A stretch of DNA of 64,000 nt from Phenylobacterium zucineum HLK1 (GTDB lineage: Bacteria > Pseudomonadota > Alphaproteobacteria > Caulobacterales > Caulobacteraceae): the NCBI RefSeq assembly GCF_000017265.1, contig NC_011144.1, forward strand, positions 62,001 to 126,000, read 5' to 3'. The notes under the pieces are model-generated. The model did no database searches and was not told the origin of the DNA. It saw only the letters and a list, made by a program, of their open reading frames with translations. Below are positions 43,351 to 51,974 of the stretch, one piece after another (position 1 is the first letter of the stretch; each line of letters opens with the position of its first letter). The translations under genes and the position numbers were made by a program.

Positions 43351-43854
43351 CTACTCGGTTTCCTCGGGGCGCACGGCCACGACCTTGCCCTCGGCGAGGC
43401 GCACCTCGGGCACGGCCTCCTTCGTGAACGGCAGGTACCAGGCGGCGCCCTCGGGGGGCTCGATCTCCAGGAGGTCGCCGGCGCCGAAGTCCTGGACGTT
43501 CTTGACCCGGCCCAGCGGCTCGCCCTGCGGCGTCTCGACGGCCAGGCCGATCAGGTCGGTGACGTAGAACTCGTCCTCCTCGGGCTCGGGGAGGATGTCG
43601 CGCGGGATGTAGAGGTTGAGGCCGCGCAGGGCCTCGGCCTGCTCGCGGGTCTCCACTTCCTGAGCGCGCACGACAAGGCCGCCCTTCGCAGGGCGGCCGG
43701 ACAGCAGCGTGAGGGCGGGCCGGCCGTCCTCGCGCTTCAGGTCGCGATAGTCCAGCAGGGCCGAGGGCTCGGCCGTGTAGCTGGTGAGGCGGACCTCGCC
43801 GCGGACGCCGAAGGCGCCCGCCACGCGGCCCACCAGGATCAGGCTGTCGCCCAT
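43351..43854 (-). CDS. rimM: Ribosome maturation factor RimM
   Basis: The 167-residue protein has an N-terminal RimM beta-barrel (LILVGRVAGAFGVRGEVRLTSYT) and a C-terminal PRC-barrel (EFYVTDLIGLAVETPQGEPLGRVKNVQDFGAGDLLEI), ending VAVRPEETE. It assists 30S head assembly by binding S19. It follows rpsP by 9 bp. In most bacteria trmD comes next; here the gene order is interrupted. Confidence 0.96.
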   Translation of the reverse strand: MGDSLILVGRVAGAFGVRGEVRLTSYTAEPSALLDYRDLKREDGRPALTLLSGRPAKGGLVVRAQEVETREQAEALRGLNLYIPRDILPEPEEDEFYVTDLIGLAVETPQGEPLGRVKNVQDFGAGDLLEIEPPEGAAWYLPFTKEAVPEVRLAEGKVVAVRPEETE

Positions 43855-43863
43855 CCCGAGCGC

Positions 43864-44400
43864 TTAGGCCTGCTCTTCGCCTTCGGCCGGAGCGGCCTCT
43901 TCAGCGGCGGGAGCGGCTTCCTCGGCGGCGGCCTCGGCGGCCGGGGCCTCTTCGGCCGCAGCGGCTTCCGGGGCGGCCTCGGCGGCGGCTTCCTCGGCCG
44001 GAGCCTCTTCAGCCGGGGCTTCTTCAGCCGGAGCGGCGGCGGCCTCGGCGGCCGCGGCGGCGCGGTCGGCTTCGCGCTGGGCGCGCTCCTCGGCGCGTTC
44101 CTTGGCCTTCTGGCCCGGCTCGCCCTTCTTCGGGTTGTTGCCGGCCGTCCACTGGGTGATGCCGAGCTTGGACAGTTCGCGGGCCACGCGGTCGGTCGGC
44201 TGGGCGCCCTTGCCGAGCCACTCCTGGATGCGCTCCTGCTTCACGACGATCCGGTTCGGGTCGTCCTTCTTCAGCAGCGGGTTGTAGCTGCCCACCTTCT
44301 CGATGAACCGGCCGTCGCGGGGCGAGTGGCTGTCGGCGATGACGATCGAGTAGTAGGGGCGCTTCTTGGCGCCGCCGCGGGCGAGACGGATCTTCAGCAT
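43864..44400 (-). CDS. rpsP: 30S ribosomal protein S16 with long acidic C-terminal tail
   Basis: The first 85 or so residues are standard S16 ([54 protein letters not shown]). After a basic linker ([23 protein letters not shown]) there is a 70-residue Ala/Glu/Pro-rich tail made of [12 protein letters not shown] repeats, giving 178 residues instead of about 80-90. Long tails are known in alphaproteobacterial S16, but this one is notable for repeat length. The start lies 19 bp after ffh. Confidence 0.96.
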   Translation of the reverse strand: MLKIRLARGGAKKRPYYSIVIADSHSPRDGRFIEKVGSYNPLLKKDDPNRIVVKQERIQEWLGKGAQPTDRVARELSKLGITQWTAGNNPKKGEPGQKAKERAEERAQREADRAAAAAEAAAAPAEEAPAEEAPAEEAAAEAAPEAAAAEEAPAAEAAAEEAAPAAEEAAPAEGEEQA

Positions 44401-44419
44401 TGGTCTAGGTCCTCAGGTC

Positions 44420-45940
44420 TTATTTCTTGAAGGGATTGAAGCCCGGCGGCAGGCCGCCGCCGAGGCCGGGAAGCTTCAGGCCGCCCAGGGCCCCCTTGGG
44501 GCCGGCGCCGAGTTGTTTCTGGAGCTCTTCCATCTGCTCGGGCGTCGGCGCCTTGCCGCCGCCGAGCTGGGCCAGCTTGCCCAGGTCCATGTCGCCGCCG
44601 CCGAGCATCTTGGCCATCTGGCCGAAGCCCTTGCCGCCGTTCTTGGACAGCGCCTTGAAGGCGTCGGCCATCTGGCGGTGCTGCTTGAGCAGGCGGTTGA
44701 TCTCGGCCACGTCGACGCCGGCGCCCGCGGCGATCCGGCGCTTGCGCGAAGCCTGCAGGATGTCGGGCTTCTTCCGCTCGGCCTTGGTCATGGACGAGAT
44801 GATCGCGAGCTGGCGGTCGAAGGTCTTGTCGCTGACCCCGCTCTCGGCGATCTGCTTCTTCATCTTCTGCACGCCGGGCAGCAGGCCCATCAGGCCTTCC
44901 ATGCCGCCCATGCGCTTCATCTGCTTGAGCTGCTCGGCCATCAGGTCGAGGTCGAACTGGCCCTTGGCCAGCTTCTTGGCCATCGCCTCGGCGCGCTCGA
45001 CGTCGAGGTCCTGGGCGGCCTTCTCGACAAGGGCCACGACGTCGCCGCGGCCCAGGATGCGGCCGGCCACGCGGTGGGCGTCGAAGGCGTCGAGGCCGTC
45101 GATCTTCTCGGACACGCCGAGGAACTTGATCGGCAGGCCGGTGACCGCGCGCATCGACAGGGCCGCGCCGCCGCGGCCGTCGCCATCGGCGCGGGTGAGC
45201 ACCAAGCCGGTGAGCGGCAGGCGCTCGTGGAAGGCCTTGGCGGTGCGCACCGCGTCCTGGCCAGTCAGGGCGTCGGCGACGAGCAGGGTCTCGGAGGGGT
45301 TCGAGATCTTCGCGATCTCGGCCGCCTCGCTCATCATCGCCTCGTCCAGCGTCGTGCGGCCGGCGGTGTCGAGGATCAGGACGTCGTAGCCCTGCAGCCT
45401 GGCCGCCTGCAGCGCGCGGCGGGTGATGTCCGGCGCCGACTGGCCCGGCACGATCGGCAGCGAGTCCACCCCGGCCTGGGTCGCCAGCATGGCCAGCTGC
45501 TCCATGGCCGCCGGGCGGCGGGTGTCGAGCGAGGCCAGGAGGACCTTCTTGCGCTCCTTTGAGAGGCGCAGGGCGAGCTTGCCGGCGGTGGTCGTCTTGC
45601 CCGACCCCTGCAGGCCGCTCATCAGGATCACGGTCGGCGGGTTGGCCGACAGGCGCAGGCCCTCGGGCTCGCCGTCTCCGCCCAGCATCTCGACGAGGCC
45701 GTCGTAGGTGATCTTGATGACCTGGTCGGCGGGCTTGACCGAGCGGATCACCGCCTCGCCCGTCGCGCGCTCCTTGGCCTTGTCGATGAACTGCCGGACG
45801 ACCGGCAGGGCGACGTCGGCCTCGAGCAGGGCGACGCGCACCTCGCGCATCGCCTCGTCGATGTCCTTCTCGGACAGCACGCCGCGACCGGAGAGCCGGT
45901 CGAAGACGGATGTCAGCCGATCAGAAAGCGCGTCGAACAA
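44420..45940 (-). CDS. ffh: Signal recognition particle protein Ffh
   Basis: The 506-residue GTPase binds signal sequences and 4.5S RNA. The N and G domains carry GLQGSGKTTTAGKLA, DTRRPAAMEQL, DTAGRT and TRADGDGRGGAA; the M domain is methionine- and glycine-rich. The C-terminus is GLPPGFNPFKK. GGAG lies 6 bases before TTG at 45940 and abuts the TTG at 45946, so 45940 is preferred. It leads the rpsP-rimM cluster. Its receptor FtsY is at 61884. Confidence 0.96.
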   Translation of the reverse strand: MFDALSDRLTSVFDRLSGRGVLSEKDIDEAMREVRVALLEADVALPVVRQFIDKAKERATGEAVIRSVKPADQVIKITYDGLVEMLGGDGEPEGLRLSANPPTVILMSGLQGSGKTTTAGKLALRLSKERKKVLLASLDTRRPAAMEQLAMLATQAGVDSLPIVPGQSAPDITRRALQAARLQGYDVLILDTAGRTTLDEAMMSEAAEIAKISNPSETLLVADALTGQDAVRTAKAFHERLPLTGLVLTRADGDGRGGAALSMRAVTGLPIKFLGVSEKIDGLDAFDAHRVAGRILGRGDVVALVEKAAQDLDVERAEAMAKKLAKGQFDLDLMAEQLKQMKRMGGMEGLMGLLPGVQKMKKQIAESGVSDKTFDRQLAIISSMTKAERKKPDILQASRKRRIAAGAGVDVAEINRLLKQHRQMADAFKALSKNGGKGFGQMAKMLGGGDMDLGKLAQLGGGKAPTPEQMEELQKQLGAGPKGALGGLKLPGLGGGLPPGFNPFKK

Positions 45941-45946
45941 GTGCAA

Positions 45947-46472
45947 CTCCTATGGCCCAAACGCGATCAGCCCCCGTGGACGATTGCGTCGACGGGGGGC
46001 CTCGCCGCCCTCGTCCCATATGGTGGTGGGGGTCGTGGCGGTGGAGGGCGCTGACCGAGATCAGGCCGGAAGGGCGCGCTTATGCGCCTGTGGAGAACTC
46101 CGAGTCAAGGAATCAGCGGCGCGGGCGGCAGCCGTGGACGCTCGTAGGGTGCGGAAGAGGTCCACGAACCACACGAACGAGGCTCCCTCATCTCGTCATC
46201 GCCCGGCTTGTCCGGGCGACCCAGCCTGGGGCGGCGGGCCGGGGATGTTCGAACACCAAGAACACGAAGGGCGCAAAGGACACGAAGGGGCCATCCTTCG
46301 TGATCTTGGTGGTCTTCGTGCGCTTCGTGTCGACGGGACGGCTTTGCCGTCGGCCTCTCCCCTCTCGTCGCGGAGGGGCGTCGGGATGGGTGACCCGAAC
46401 AAGTCGAGCCGTGACGAAAAGGGGAGAGGGCGCGGACGGGAGACGGACGGCGGGTCCTGCGTTTCCTCTTCC
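45947..46472. repeat. Gene-free stretch with fold-back repeats
   Basis: This 526-bp interval holds no convincing gene. From 45947 to about 46190 I see no structure beyond promoter-like sequence for ffh. From 46190 on there are several palindromic elements. First is a hairpin CGCCCGG-CTTGT-CCGGGCG (46200-46218). Next is a run of CACGAAG/CACCAAG-like units (46253-46320) folding back at CACGAAGG-GGCCAT-CCTTCGTG (46281-46302). Last is a 10-bp inverted repeat CCTCTCCCCT / AGGGGAGAGG (46354-46363 and 46420-46429). These resemble dispersed intergenic palindromes common in alphaproteobacteria. The next gene starts at 46473. Confidence 0.7.
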
Positions 46473-46829
46473 ATGAACGAGACCGATCACCTGTGGGACC
46501 TGGAGCGGCGGTTTTGGCTCAGGGGACCCGAGCATTTCGCCCGCGCGCTGGACCCGGAATGCGTCATGGTCTTCCCGTTCGGCGTGCTGCGGGGTCCGGC
46601 GATCGCAGCCAGCCTGGAGGGTGCGCCGCGCTGGGCTTCGGTGGAGATGGACGAGCGGACCCTGGCGCAGCCGACGGGCGAGCTTGCGGTGCTGGCCTAT
46701 CGCGCGAGCGGGCGGCGCGATGGCGAGGCGCCGTACGAGGCCTGGTGCAGTTCGACCTATCGCCGCGACGGGCCGGGCTGGCGGCTCGTCCAGCATCAGC
46801 AGACGCCGCTCCAGGGGACCTCGACCTAG
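46473..46829 (+). CDS. SnoaL/DUF4440-like protein
   Basis: The 118-residue protein resembles the NTF2-like fold of DUF4440: NETDHLWDLERRFWLRG at the start, then HFARALDPECVMVFPFGVLRGP, SVEMDERTLAQPTGELAVLAYRASG and a closing WRLVQHQQTPL. Small proteins of this fold bind diverse ligands; none is known here. The preceding fold-back repeats end 43 bp upstream. The ribosome site is weak (CCTCTTCC). Confidence 0.75.
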   Translation: MNETDHLWDLERRFWLRGPEHFARALDPECVMVFPFGVLRGPAIAASLEGAPRWASVEMDERTLAQPTGELAVLAYRASGRRDGEAPYEAWCSSTYRRDGPGWRLVQHQQTPLQGTST

Positions 46830-46880
46830 CAAGTCCGAAAGCCGCCAGCGGCTATCGGCGACCGGCGCTATATTGCGGTC

Positions 46881-47444
46881 ATGATCCGGTTCGCACTCTT
46901 CGAGACGGCCATCGGCTGGGCGGGGATCGCCTGGAACGAGGCGGACAGCCAGGCGCGCCTCGTCGCCTGCCACCTGCCCGAACGCGACGCCGAGACGGCG
47001 CGGCGCGGCTTCCGGCGCCGCTTCCCCGAGACGGCCGAGGCCGAGCCGCCGGCGTCGCTGTCGCCGACGATCGCCGGGATCCAGGCGCTGATGCGCGGCG
47101 AGAAGGCCGACCTGTCGGCCGCGCCGCTGGACCTGTCGCGCACGCCCCCGTTCCACGCCCGCGTCTACGAGATCGCCCGCGCGATCCCGCCGGGCGAGAC
47201 CCTGACCTACGGCGAGATCGCCGAGAAGCTGGGCGACAAGCTGCTGGCCCGCGACGTCGGCCAGGCGCTCGGCAAGAACCCCTGGCCGATCGTGGTGCCG
47301 TGCCACCGGGTCACCGCCGCCGGCGGCAAGCCCGGCGGCTTCTCGGCCCGCGGCGGGGTGGACACCAAGCTGAGGCTGCTCGCCATCGAGGGCGCGAAGG
47401 CGGCCATCCCGAAGGAGACTCCCCAGGGCGACCTGTTCGCCTGA
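46881..47444 (+). CDS. ogt: Methylated-DNA-protein cysteine methyltransferase
   Basis: The 187-residue suicide enzyme removes O6-alkyl groups from guanine. The acceptor Cys141 is in IVVPCHRV; Asn and Arg of the active site lie in GKNPWP and RVTAAGGKPGGF. A HTH recognition helix precedes it (GEIAEKLGDKLLARDVGQALGKNP). It has no Ada regulatory domain, so the type is Ogt. Confidence 0.92.
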   Translation: MIRFALFETAIGWAGIAWNEADSQARLVACHLPERDAETARRGFRRRFPETAEAEPPASLSPTIAGIQALMRGEKADLSAAPLDLSRTPPFHARVYEIARAIPPGETLTYGEIAEKLGDKLLARDVGQALGKNPWPIVVPCHRVTAAGGKPGGFSARGGVDTKLRLLAIEGAKAAIPKETPQGDLFA

Positions 47445-47447
47445 GGG

Positions 47448-49604
47448 TCAGCTCGTCGGGAAGCCCTTGTCCTTCAGGTAGGCCTTCACGTCGGGGTCGC
47501 GGCCGCGGAAGGCGCGGTAGCCCTCGCGCGGGTGGACCGAGTTGCCGACGCTCATGACGTGGTCGTGCAGCCGCTTGGCGACGCCCTTGTCGTAGAGGCC
47601 GCCCGGCGCCTCGCGGAACGCCTCGACGGCGTCCAGCGCGATCACCTCGGCCCACAGGTACGAGTAGTAGCCGGCCGAATAGCCGTCGGACGCGAAGATG
47701 TGCCCGAACTGCGGCGTGCGGTGGCGCATCGGCAGCTCGGCGGGCATGCCGAGTTTCGCCAGCTCCTCGCGCTCGAAGGCGTCGGGATCGATGTCGGCGT
47801 CGCCGGCCAGGTGCAGCTTCATGTCGATCAGCGCCGAGGCGAGGAATTCGGTGACGTCGAAGCCCTGGCGGAAGGTCGAGGCGTTCTCGATCTTGGCGAC
47901 CAGCTCGGGCGGGATCGGCTTGCCGGTCTGATGATGCAGGGCGAACCGGTTCAGCACCTGGGGCGTGCGCAGCCAGGACTCGTTCACCGTCGAGGGGAAC
48001 TCCACGTAGTCGCGGAACACCCGGGTGCCCGACACGGAGGGATAGGTCACCGCCGAGTTGAGGCCGTGCAGGGCGTGGCCGAACTCGTGGAACATGGTCT
48101 CGGCGTCGTCCCACGAGATCAGCACCGCCTCGCCGGGGGCGCCCTTCACGAAGTTCGAGTTGTTCGAGACGATGGTGGTGACCTTGCCGTCGAAGGTCTC
48201 CTGCGCCCGGTAGGCGTTCATCCAGGCGCCCGAGCGCTTGCCGGTCCGGGCGTAGGGATCGAAGTACCACAGGCCGATGTGCTCGGCCCCGCGCTTCACC
48301 TCCCAGACGCGGACGTCCGGATGCTGCACGGGCACGTTCGTCACCGGATGGAACGTGAAGCCGTAGAGCTGGCCGGCGGCCCAGAACATGCCCTCGCGCA
48401 GCTTCTCGAGCTGCAGGTAAGGCTTCACCTCGTTCATATCGAGGTCGTAGCGGGCCTTGCGGACCTTCTCGGCGTAGAACCGGTAGTCCCAGGGCTCGAT
48501 CTTGATCCCGGCGCCTTCCTTGTCGGCGATGGCCTGCATCTCGGCCACCTCCTCCTTCACGCGGGCGACGGCGAAGGGCCACACCCGCTCCATCAGCTCG
48601 CTGGCGGCCTGCGGGGTCTCGGCCATGGAGTTGTTGGCCAGCCGCCAGTGGGCGTGGGTCGGATAGCCGAACAGCTTCGCCCGCTCGGCGCGCAGCTTCA
48701 GGATCTGGCGGATCAGGCCGTTGTTGTCGTGAGCTCCGCCGTTGTCGCCGCGGCTGTAGTAGGTGCGCCAGACCTTCTCGCGCAGGTCGCGGCGCTCGGC
48801 GTAGGTGAGGAACGGGTCCACCGACGAGCGCGTGTTGACGATCACGTACTCGCCGTCGCGGCCCTTGGCCTTGGCCGCCGCGGCCATGGCCGCGCGCACG
48901 TCGGCGGGCAGGCCGGCGAGGTCGGCCTCCTTCAGGTAGAGGTCGTACTCGTTCTCGTCGTGCAGCAGGTTCTGGCTGAAGGCGGTGAAGGCCGTGGCCA
49001 ACTCGGCGTTGATCGCCGCGACCCTGGCCTTGGCCTCGGGGGCGAGCTGGGCGCCGTTGCGGACGAAGGTGTTCCAGCGCAGCCACAGCAGCCGGTCCTG
49101 CTCGGGGGTGAGCTTCAGGCTCTCGCGCTGGCGGTAGACCGCGTCGATGCGCTGGAAGAGCTTCTCGTTCTGCAGGATGCGGTCGCTATGGGCCGCGAGC
49201 TTCGGCTGCATCTCCTTGTCGAGCGCGCGCAGCTCGGGCGTGGACAGGGTCGCCACCCAGACGCCGTAGATCGTCTGGACGCGGTCGAGGGCAGAGCCGC
49301 TACGCTCCAGGGCCTCGATGGTGTTGTCGAAGGTGGGCGGGGCGGGATCGTTCGCGATCGCCTCCACCTCGGCCCACTCCTGCGCCATGCCGGCCTCCAG
49401 CGCGGGACGGAAGTGCTCCAGCCGCACCTTGTCGAAGGCGGGCACGCCGCCGAAGGGCCCAGTCCACGGGGCCGCGGCCGGGTTGGCGGCCAAGTCCTTG
49501 GGAAGGTCCTGGGCCAGGACGGCGGCGGGCAGGGCGGCGGCGGCGGCGAGGGCCGAGGTGGCGGCGAGGGCCGAGGTGGCGGCGAGGAAGGTGCGACGGC
49601 GCAT
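47448..49604 (-). CDS. M3-family oligopeptidase (peptidyl-dipeptidase Dcp-like) with Tat-like signal
   Basis: The 718-residue zinc peptidase has the thermolysin-type site HEFGH at residues 506-510 followed by ALHGL, with the third ligand Glu in PSTVNESW. The N-terminus MRRRTFLAATSALAAT has twin arginines and a hydrophobic stretch ending AVLAQD, so it is exported, probably through Tat. This fits the periplasm, unlike cytosolic OpdA. Start choice: ATG at 49604 has GGAG 5 bases before it. Part of the signal peptide is encoded by an 18-bp tandem repeat. Confidence 0.93.
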   Translation of the reverse strand: MRRRTFLAATSALAATSALAAAAALPAAVLAQDLPKDLAANPAAAPWTGPFGGVPAFDKVRLEHFRPALEAGMAQEWAEVEAIANDPAPPTFDNTIEALERSGSALDRVQTIYGVWVATLSTPELRALDKEMQPKLAAHSDRILQNEKLFQRIDAVYRQRESLKLTPEQDRLLWLRWNTFVRNGAQLAPEAKARVAAINAELATAFTAFSQNLLHDENEYDLYLKEADLAGLPADVRAAMAAAAKAKGRDGEYVIVNTRSSVDPFLTYAERRDLREKVWRTYYSRGDNGGAHDNNGLIRQILKLRAERAKLFGYPTHAHWRLANNSMAETPQAASELMERVWPFAVARVKEEVAEMQAIADKEGAGIKIEPWDYRFYAEKVRKARYDLDMNEVKPYLQLEKLREGMFWAAGQLYGFTFHPVTNVPVQHPDVRVWEVKRGAEHIGLWYFDPYARTGKRSGAWMNAYRAQETFDGKVTTIVSNNSNFVKGAPGEAVLISWDDAETMFHEFGHALHGLNSAVTYPSVSGTRVFRDYVEFPSTVNESWLRTPQVLNRFALHHQTGKPIPPELVAKIENASTFRQGFDVTEFLASALIDMKLHLAGDADIDPDAFEREELAKLGMPAELPMRHRTPQFGHIFASDGYSAGYYSYLWAEVIALDAVEAFREAPGGLYDKGVAKRLHDHVMSVGNSVHPREGYRAFRGRDPDVKAYLKDKGFPTS
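49543..49587 (-). repeat. 18-bp tandem repeat in the peptidase signal-peptide codons
   Basis: Two and a half copies of an 18-bp unit (GCGGCGAGGGCCGAGGTG on the plus strand, at 49543-49560 and 49561-49578, with half a copy to 49587) encode repeated residues of the hydrophobic stretch (TSALAATSALAA). Slippage here would change the length of the hydrophobic core in units of six residues without breaking the frame. Confidence 0.85.
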
Positions 49605-49773
49605 GGAATCTCCGGTCGGACGGCTCATTGCCTGCGACCTTAAGCAGGATCGGAGCTGAACGTCACGTGACAGGGCCTTGATATGACGCCGGTTTTCCCG
49701 CGGGCTCGCCCGGCGAGGCGCGGGCCGCACGACGGCCTAGCCGCCGGTCGGGACGCAGTTTAAGCAACCGGAC

Positions 49774-50625
49774 ATGGCCATTGGTGTCTTCGACTCCGGC
49801 GTGGGCGGCCTGACCGTCCACCACAGGCTCGTGGAGCGCTTCCCCGACGCCGACTTCGTCTATCTCGCCGACCAGGCGAACGCGCCGTACGGCGGCCGCC
49901 CCGGCGAGGAGATCGTCGAGCTGACCAAGGCGGGCTGCATCCGGCTGTTCGAGGCGGGCTGCGACCTCGTCGTGCTGGCCTGCAACACCGCCGCCAGCGT
50001 GGCCCTGCGCCGCCTGCAGCAGACCTGGCTGCCGGGCTACCGCCGCGAGACGGGGCGGGCGCTGAACGTGCTGGGCATCGTCGTGCCGACCATCGAGGCG
50101 GCCACGGGCCTGCCGTGGGAGCACGAGGCCGAGCGGCGCGGCGAGAAGGTCGAGAAGCTCGACATCCTCGGCGTCTTCTCCACCCCCGCCACCGCCCGCA
50201 GCCGGGTCTACGAGATCGAGATCGACAAGCGCCGGCAGGACGTGGCGGTCTTTTCCGAGCCCTGCCCCGAGCTCGCCCGGATGATCGAGGCCGGCGCCCC
50301 GCGCGAGGAGCTGAAGGCGGTGATCGAGGGCCACGTCCAGGCGCTGAGGACCCGTATCGGCCGCGCGCCGGATCGCGCGATCCTCGGCTGCACCCATTAC
50401 GAGATCGTCGCCGACCTGTTTCGCGAGGCGCTGCCGCCCGGAACCCCGCTGATCCGCCAGCCCGAGGCGACCGCCGACGCCCTGGCGCGCTACCTCGACC
50501 GGCATCCGGAGTTCGATCCCGGCCGTTCGGGCCTGCGGCGGTTCCTGACCACGGGCGAGCCCGGCGCCCAGAACAGCCTGGTCGAGACCTTCTGGGGCGG
50601 CCCGCTAAGCTTCGAGCCCGCCTGA
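49774..50625 (+). CDS. murI: Glutamate racemase
   Basis: The 283-residue enzyme makes D-glutamate for peptidoglycan. The two catalytic cysteines are Cys70 in LACNTAAS and Cys206 in LGCTHYE; the N-terminal IGVFDSGVGGLTV and APYG motifs are present. The start has no strong ribosome site. It is followed 17 bp on by an SRPBCC gene. Confidence 0.95.
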   Translation: MAIGVFDSGVGGLTVHHRLVERFPDADFVYLADQANAPYGGRPGEEIVELTKAGCIRLFEAGCDLVVLACNTAASVALRRLQQTWLPGYRRETGRALNVLGIVVPTIEAATGLPWEHEAERRGEKVEKLDILGVFSTPATARSRVYEIEIDKRRQDVAVFSEPCPELARMIEAGAPREELKAVIEGHVQALRTRIGRAPDRAILGCTHYEIVADLFREALPPGTPLIRQPEATADALARYLDRHPEFDPGRSGLRRFLTTGEPGAQNSLVETFWGGPLSFEPA

Positions 50626-50642
50626 AGGGGAGGAGTCCCCCC

Positions 50643-51194
50643 ATGAGCACCCGCGTCAGACCCGTCATGCTCGCCGGCGCCATGATCGCCGCAGCCTTCG
50701 CCGGCGCGGCCCGGGCCGAGGTGGTGAGACAGTGGGACACGGGCTTTGCGATTCGGCATGTGGTCGAGGCGCCGGTCCGCGCCGACCGCGCCTATGCCGC
50801 CTTGGGCGAGGTCGGCCGCTGGTGGAGCAGCGCGCACACCTACTCCGGCGACGCGCCGAAGGCGCTGACGCTCGAGATGAAACCCGGCGGCTGCTTCTGC
50901 GAGGCCCTGGCGGGCGGCGGGGTGGCGCACGGGACGGTGGTCCTCGCCTGGCCGGCCCAGGGGATGCTGCGGCTGGACGCGGCCCTCGGTCCGCTGCAGG
51001 ACCAGGGCGTCTCGGGCGCGCTGACCTTCACGGTCAAGCCCAAGGGGACCGGCGCGTCCGAGGTGGTGCTGACCTACAGCGTGAGCGGCGGCCCGCCGGG
51101 CCTGGCCCAGGCCTTCGCCGCGCCCGTGGACGGGGTGATGGGCGAGGCGCTCAGCCGCTACGGCCGCTACCTGCGGACCGGGACGCCCGACTAG
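50643..51194 (+). CDS. Secreted SRPBCC-fold (polyketide-cyclase/START-like) protein
   Basis: The 183-residue protein has a signal peptide (MSTRVRPVMLAGAMIAAAFAGAARA, cut before EVVRQ), then a helix-grip fold: FAIRHVVEAPVRADRAYAALGEVGRWWSSAHTYSG and MKPGGCFCEALAGGGVAHGTV. These bind hydrophobic ligands or lipids; the ligand is unknown. A GGGGAGGAG tract is 7 bases upstream of the ATG. The 3' end overlaps the convergent flavin-binding gene by 44 bp. Confidence 0.82.
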   Translation: MSTRVRPVMLAGAMIAAAFAGAARAEVVRQWDTGFAIRHVVEAPVRADRAYAALGEVGRWWSSAHTYSGDAPKALTLEMKPGGCFCEALAGGGVAHGTVVLAWPAQGMLRLDAALGPLQDQGVSGALTFTVKPKGTGASEVVLTYSVSGGPPGLAQAFAAPVDGVMGEALSRYGRYLRTGTPD

Positions 51195-51876
51195 CCGCCG
51201 CCAGCGCCGCGTCGAGCCGCGCCCCTTCGGCGTAGGGCGACAGGTCCGGCGTGTGCGGCGCCGCCTCGCCCCGCGCGGGGGCCGGCGCGCCGATCCGCGT
51301 CTCGATCGGGAACACGCCCGCCCAGGCGGCCCAGCCGGGCTCGGGCTCCAGTTCGGCGGCGTCGGCGCTGCGGACCTTCGCCGAGGCCTCCTCGATCTCC
51401 ATCTCGACGAGGGCGATCCGCGCCAGCTCGGCGTCGGTCGTCGGCCGCAGCTTCAGCGGCCGGCCCGCGTAGAGGCGGTCGATGAAGGCGTCCATCGCGG
51501 CGCGCTTGGCCGCGGGCTCGGCGACGGCGCGCGCCCGGCCGAAGGCCATCACCGAGCGGTAGTTCAGCGAGTGCATGATCCCCGAGCGGCCGACGATCAG
51601 CCCGTCCAGGAAGCTGACGGTGACGCAGACCGGGACGCCCTGGCCGACCGTCCCCAGCATCCGGCTGGCGGCCGCGCCGTGCCAGTAGAGCGTGCGGCCC
51701 TCGCGCCAGTAGGCCGTGGGGGTCACATAGGGCTGGCCGTCGATGACATAGCCCACGTGGGCCATCAGCCCGGCGTCGAGGATCTCGAACACCGCCGCCT
51801 CGTCGTAGGCGGCGCGCTGCGGCCGGCGGCGCACCTGCGAGCGCGGCGTGGGCGTGAAGGCGGGCGCATCGTCCAT
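51151..51876 (-). CDS. Pyridoxamine 5'-phosphate oxidase-like FMN-binding protein
   Basis: The 241-residue split-barrel protein has AAYDEAAVFEILDAGLMAHVGYVIDGQPYVTPTAYWREGRTLYWHGAAASRML and NYRSVMAFGRAR, typical of FMN-binding PNPOx-like/NimA proteins. A long Ala/Pro-rich tail follows residue 200. The family includes flavin reductases and nitroimidazole resistance proteins; its function here is unknown. It diverges from a PdxR-type regulator. Confidence 0.8.
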   Translation of the reverse strand: MDDAPAFTPTPRSQVRRRPQRAAYDEAAVFEILDAGLMAHVGYVIDGQPYVTPTAYWREGRTLYWHGAAASRMLGTVGQGVPVCVTVSFLDGLIVGRSGIMHSLNYRSVMAFGRARAVAEPAAKRAAMDAFIDRLYAGRPLKLRPTTDAELARIALVEMEIEEASAKVRSADAAELEPEPGWAAWAGVFPIETRIGAPAPARGEAAPHTPDLSPYAEGARLDAALAAASRASRSAGSGRSG

Positions 51877-51915
51877 CGGCGGAACTCCGTTACGTGGGTT
51901 CCGCAGCTAGAGGAT

Positions 51916-51936
51916 ATGTGGTCTAGCATGTAGGTC
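51916..51936. promoter_or_regulatory. Direct repeat in the divergent PdxR-like promoter
   Basis: ATGTGGTC (51916-51923) and ATGTAGGTC (51928-51936) are near-identical units on one DNA face, starting 12 bp apart in the 98-bp region between the FMN-binding gene and the PdxR-like gene. MocR/PdxR-type regulators often bind direct repeats in such divergent regions. It is a weak, short match. Confidence 0.4.
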
Positions 51937-51974
51937 CAATCGGCGACGTCGCCGCAGACCACTTCGGGGCGAGC

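Noticed and set aside
49662..49671. GTCACGTGAC palindrome between the peptidase and murI
   Set aside because: A 10-bp palindrome alone is not enough evidence; no second copy or regulator context was seen.
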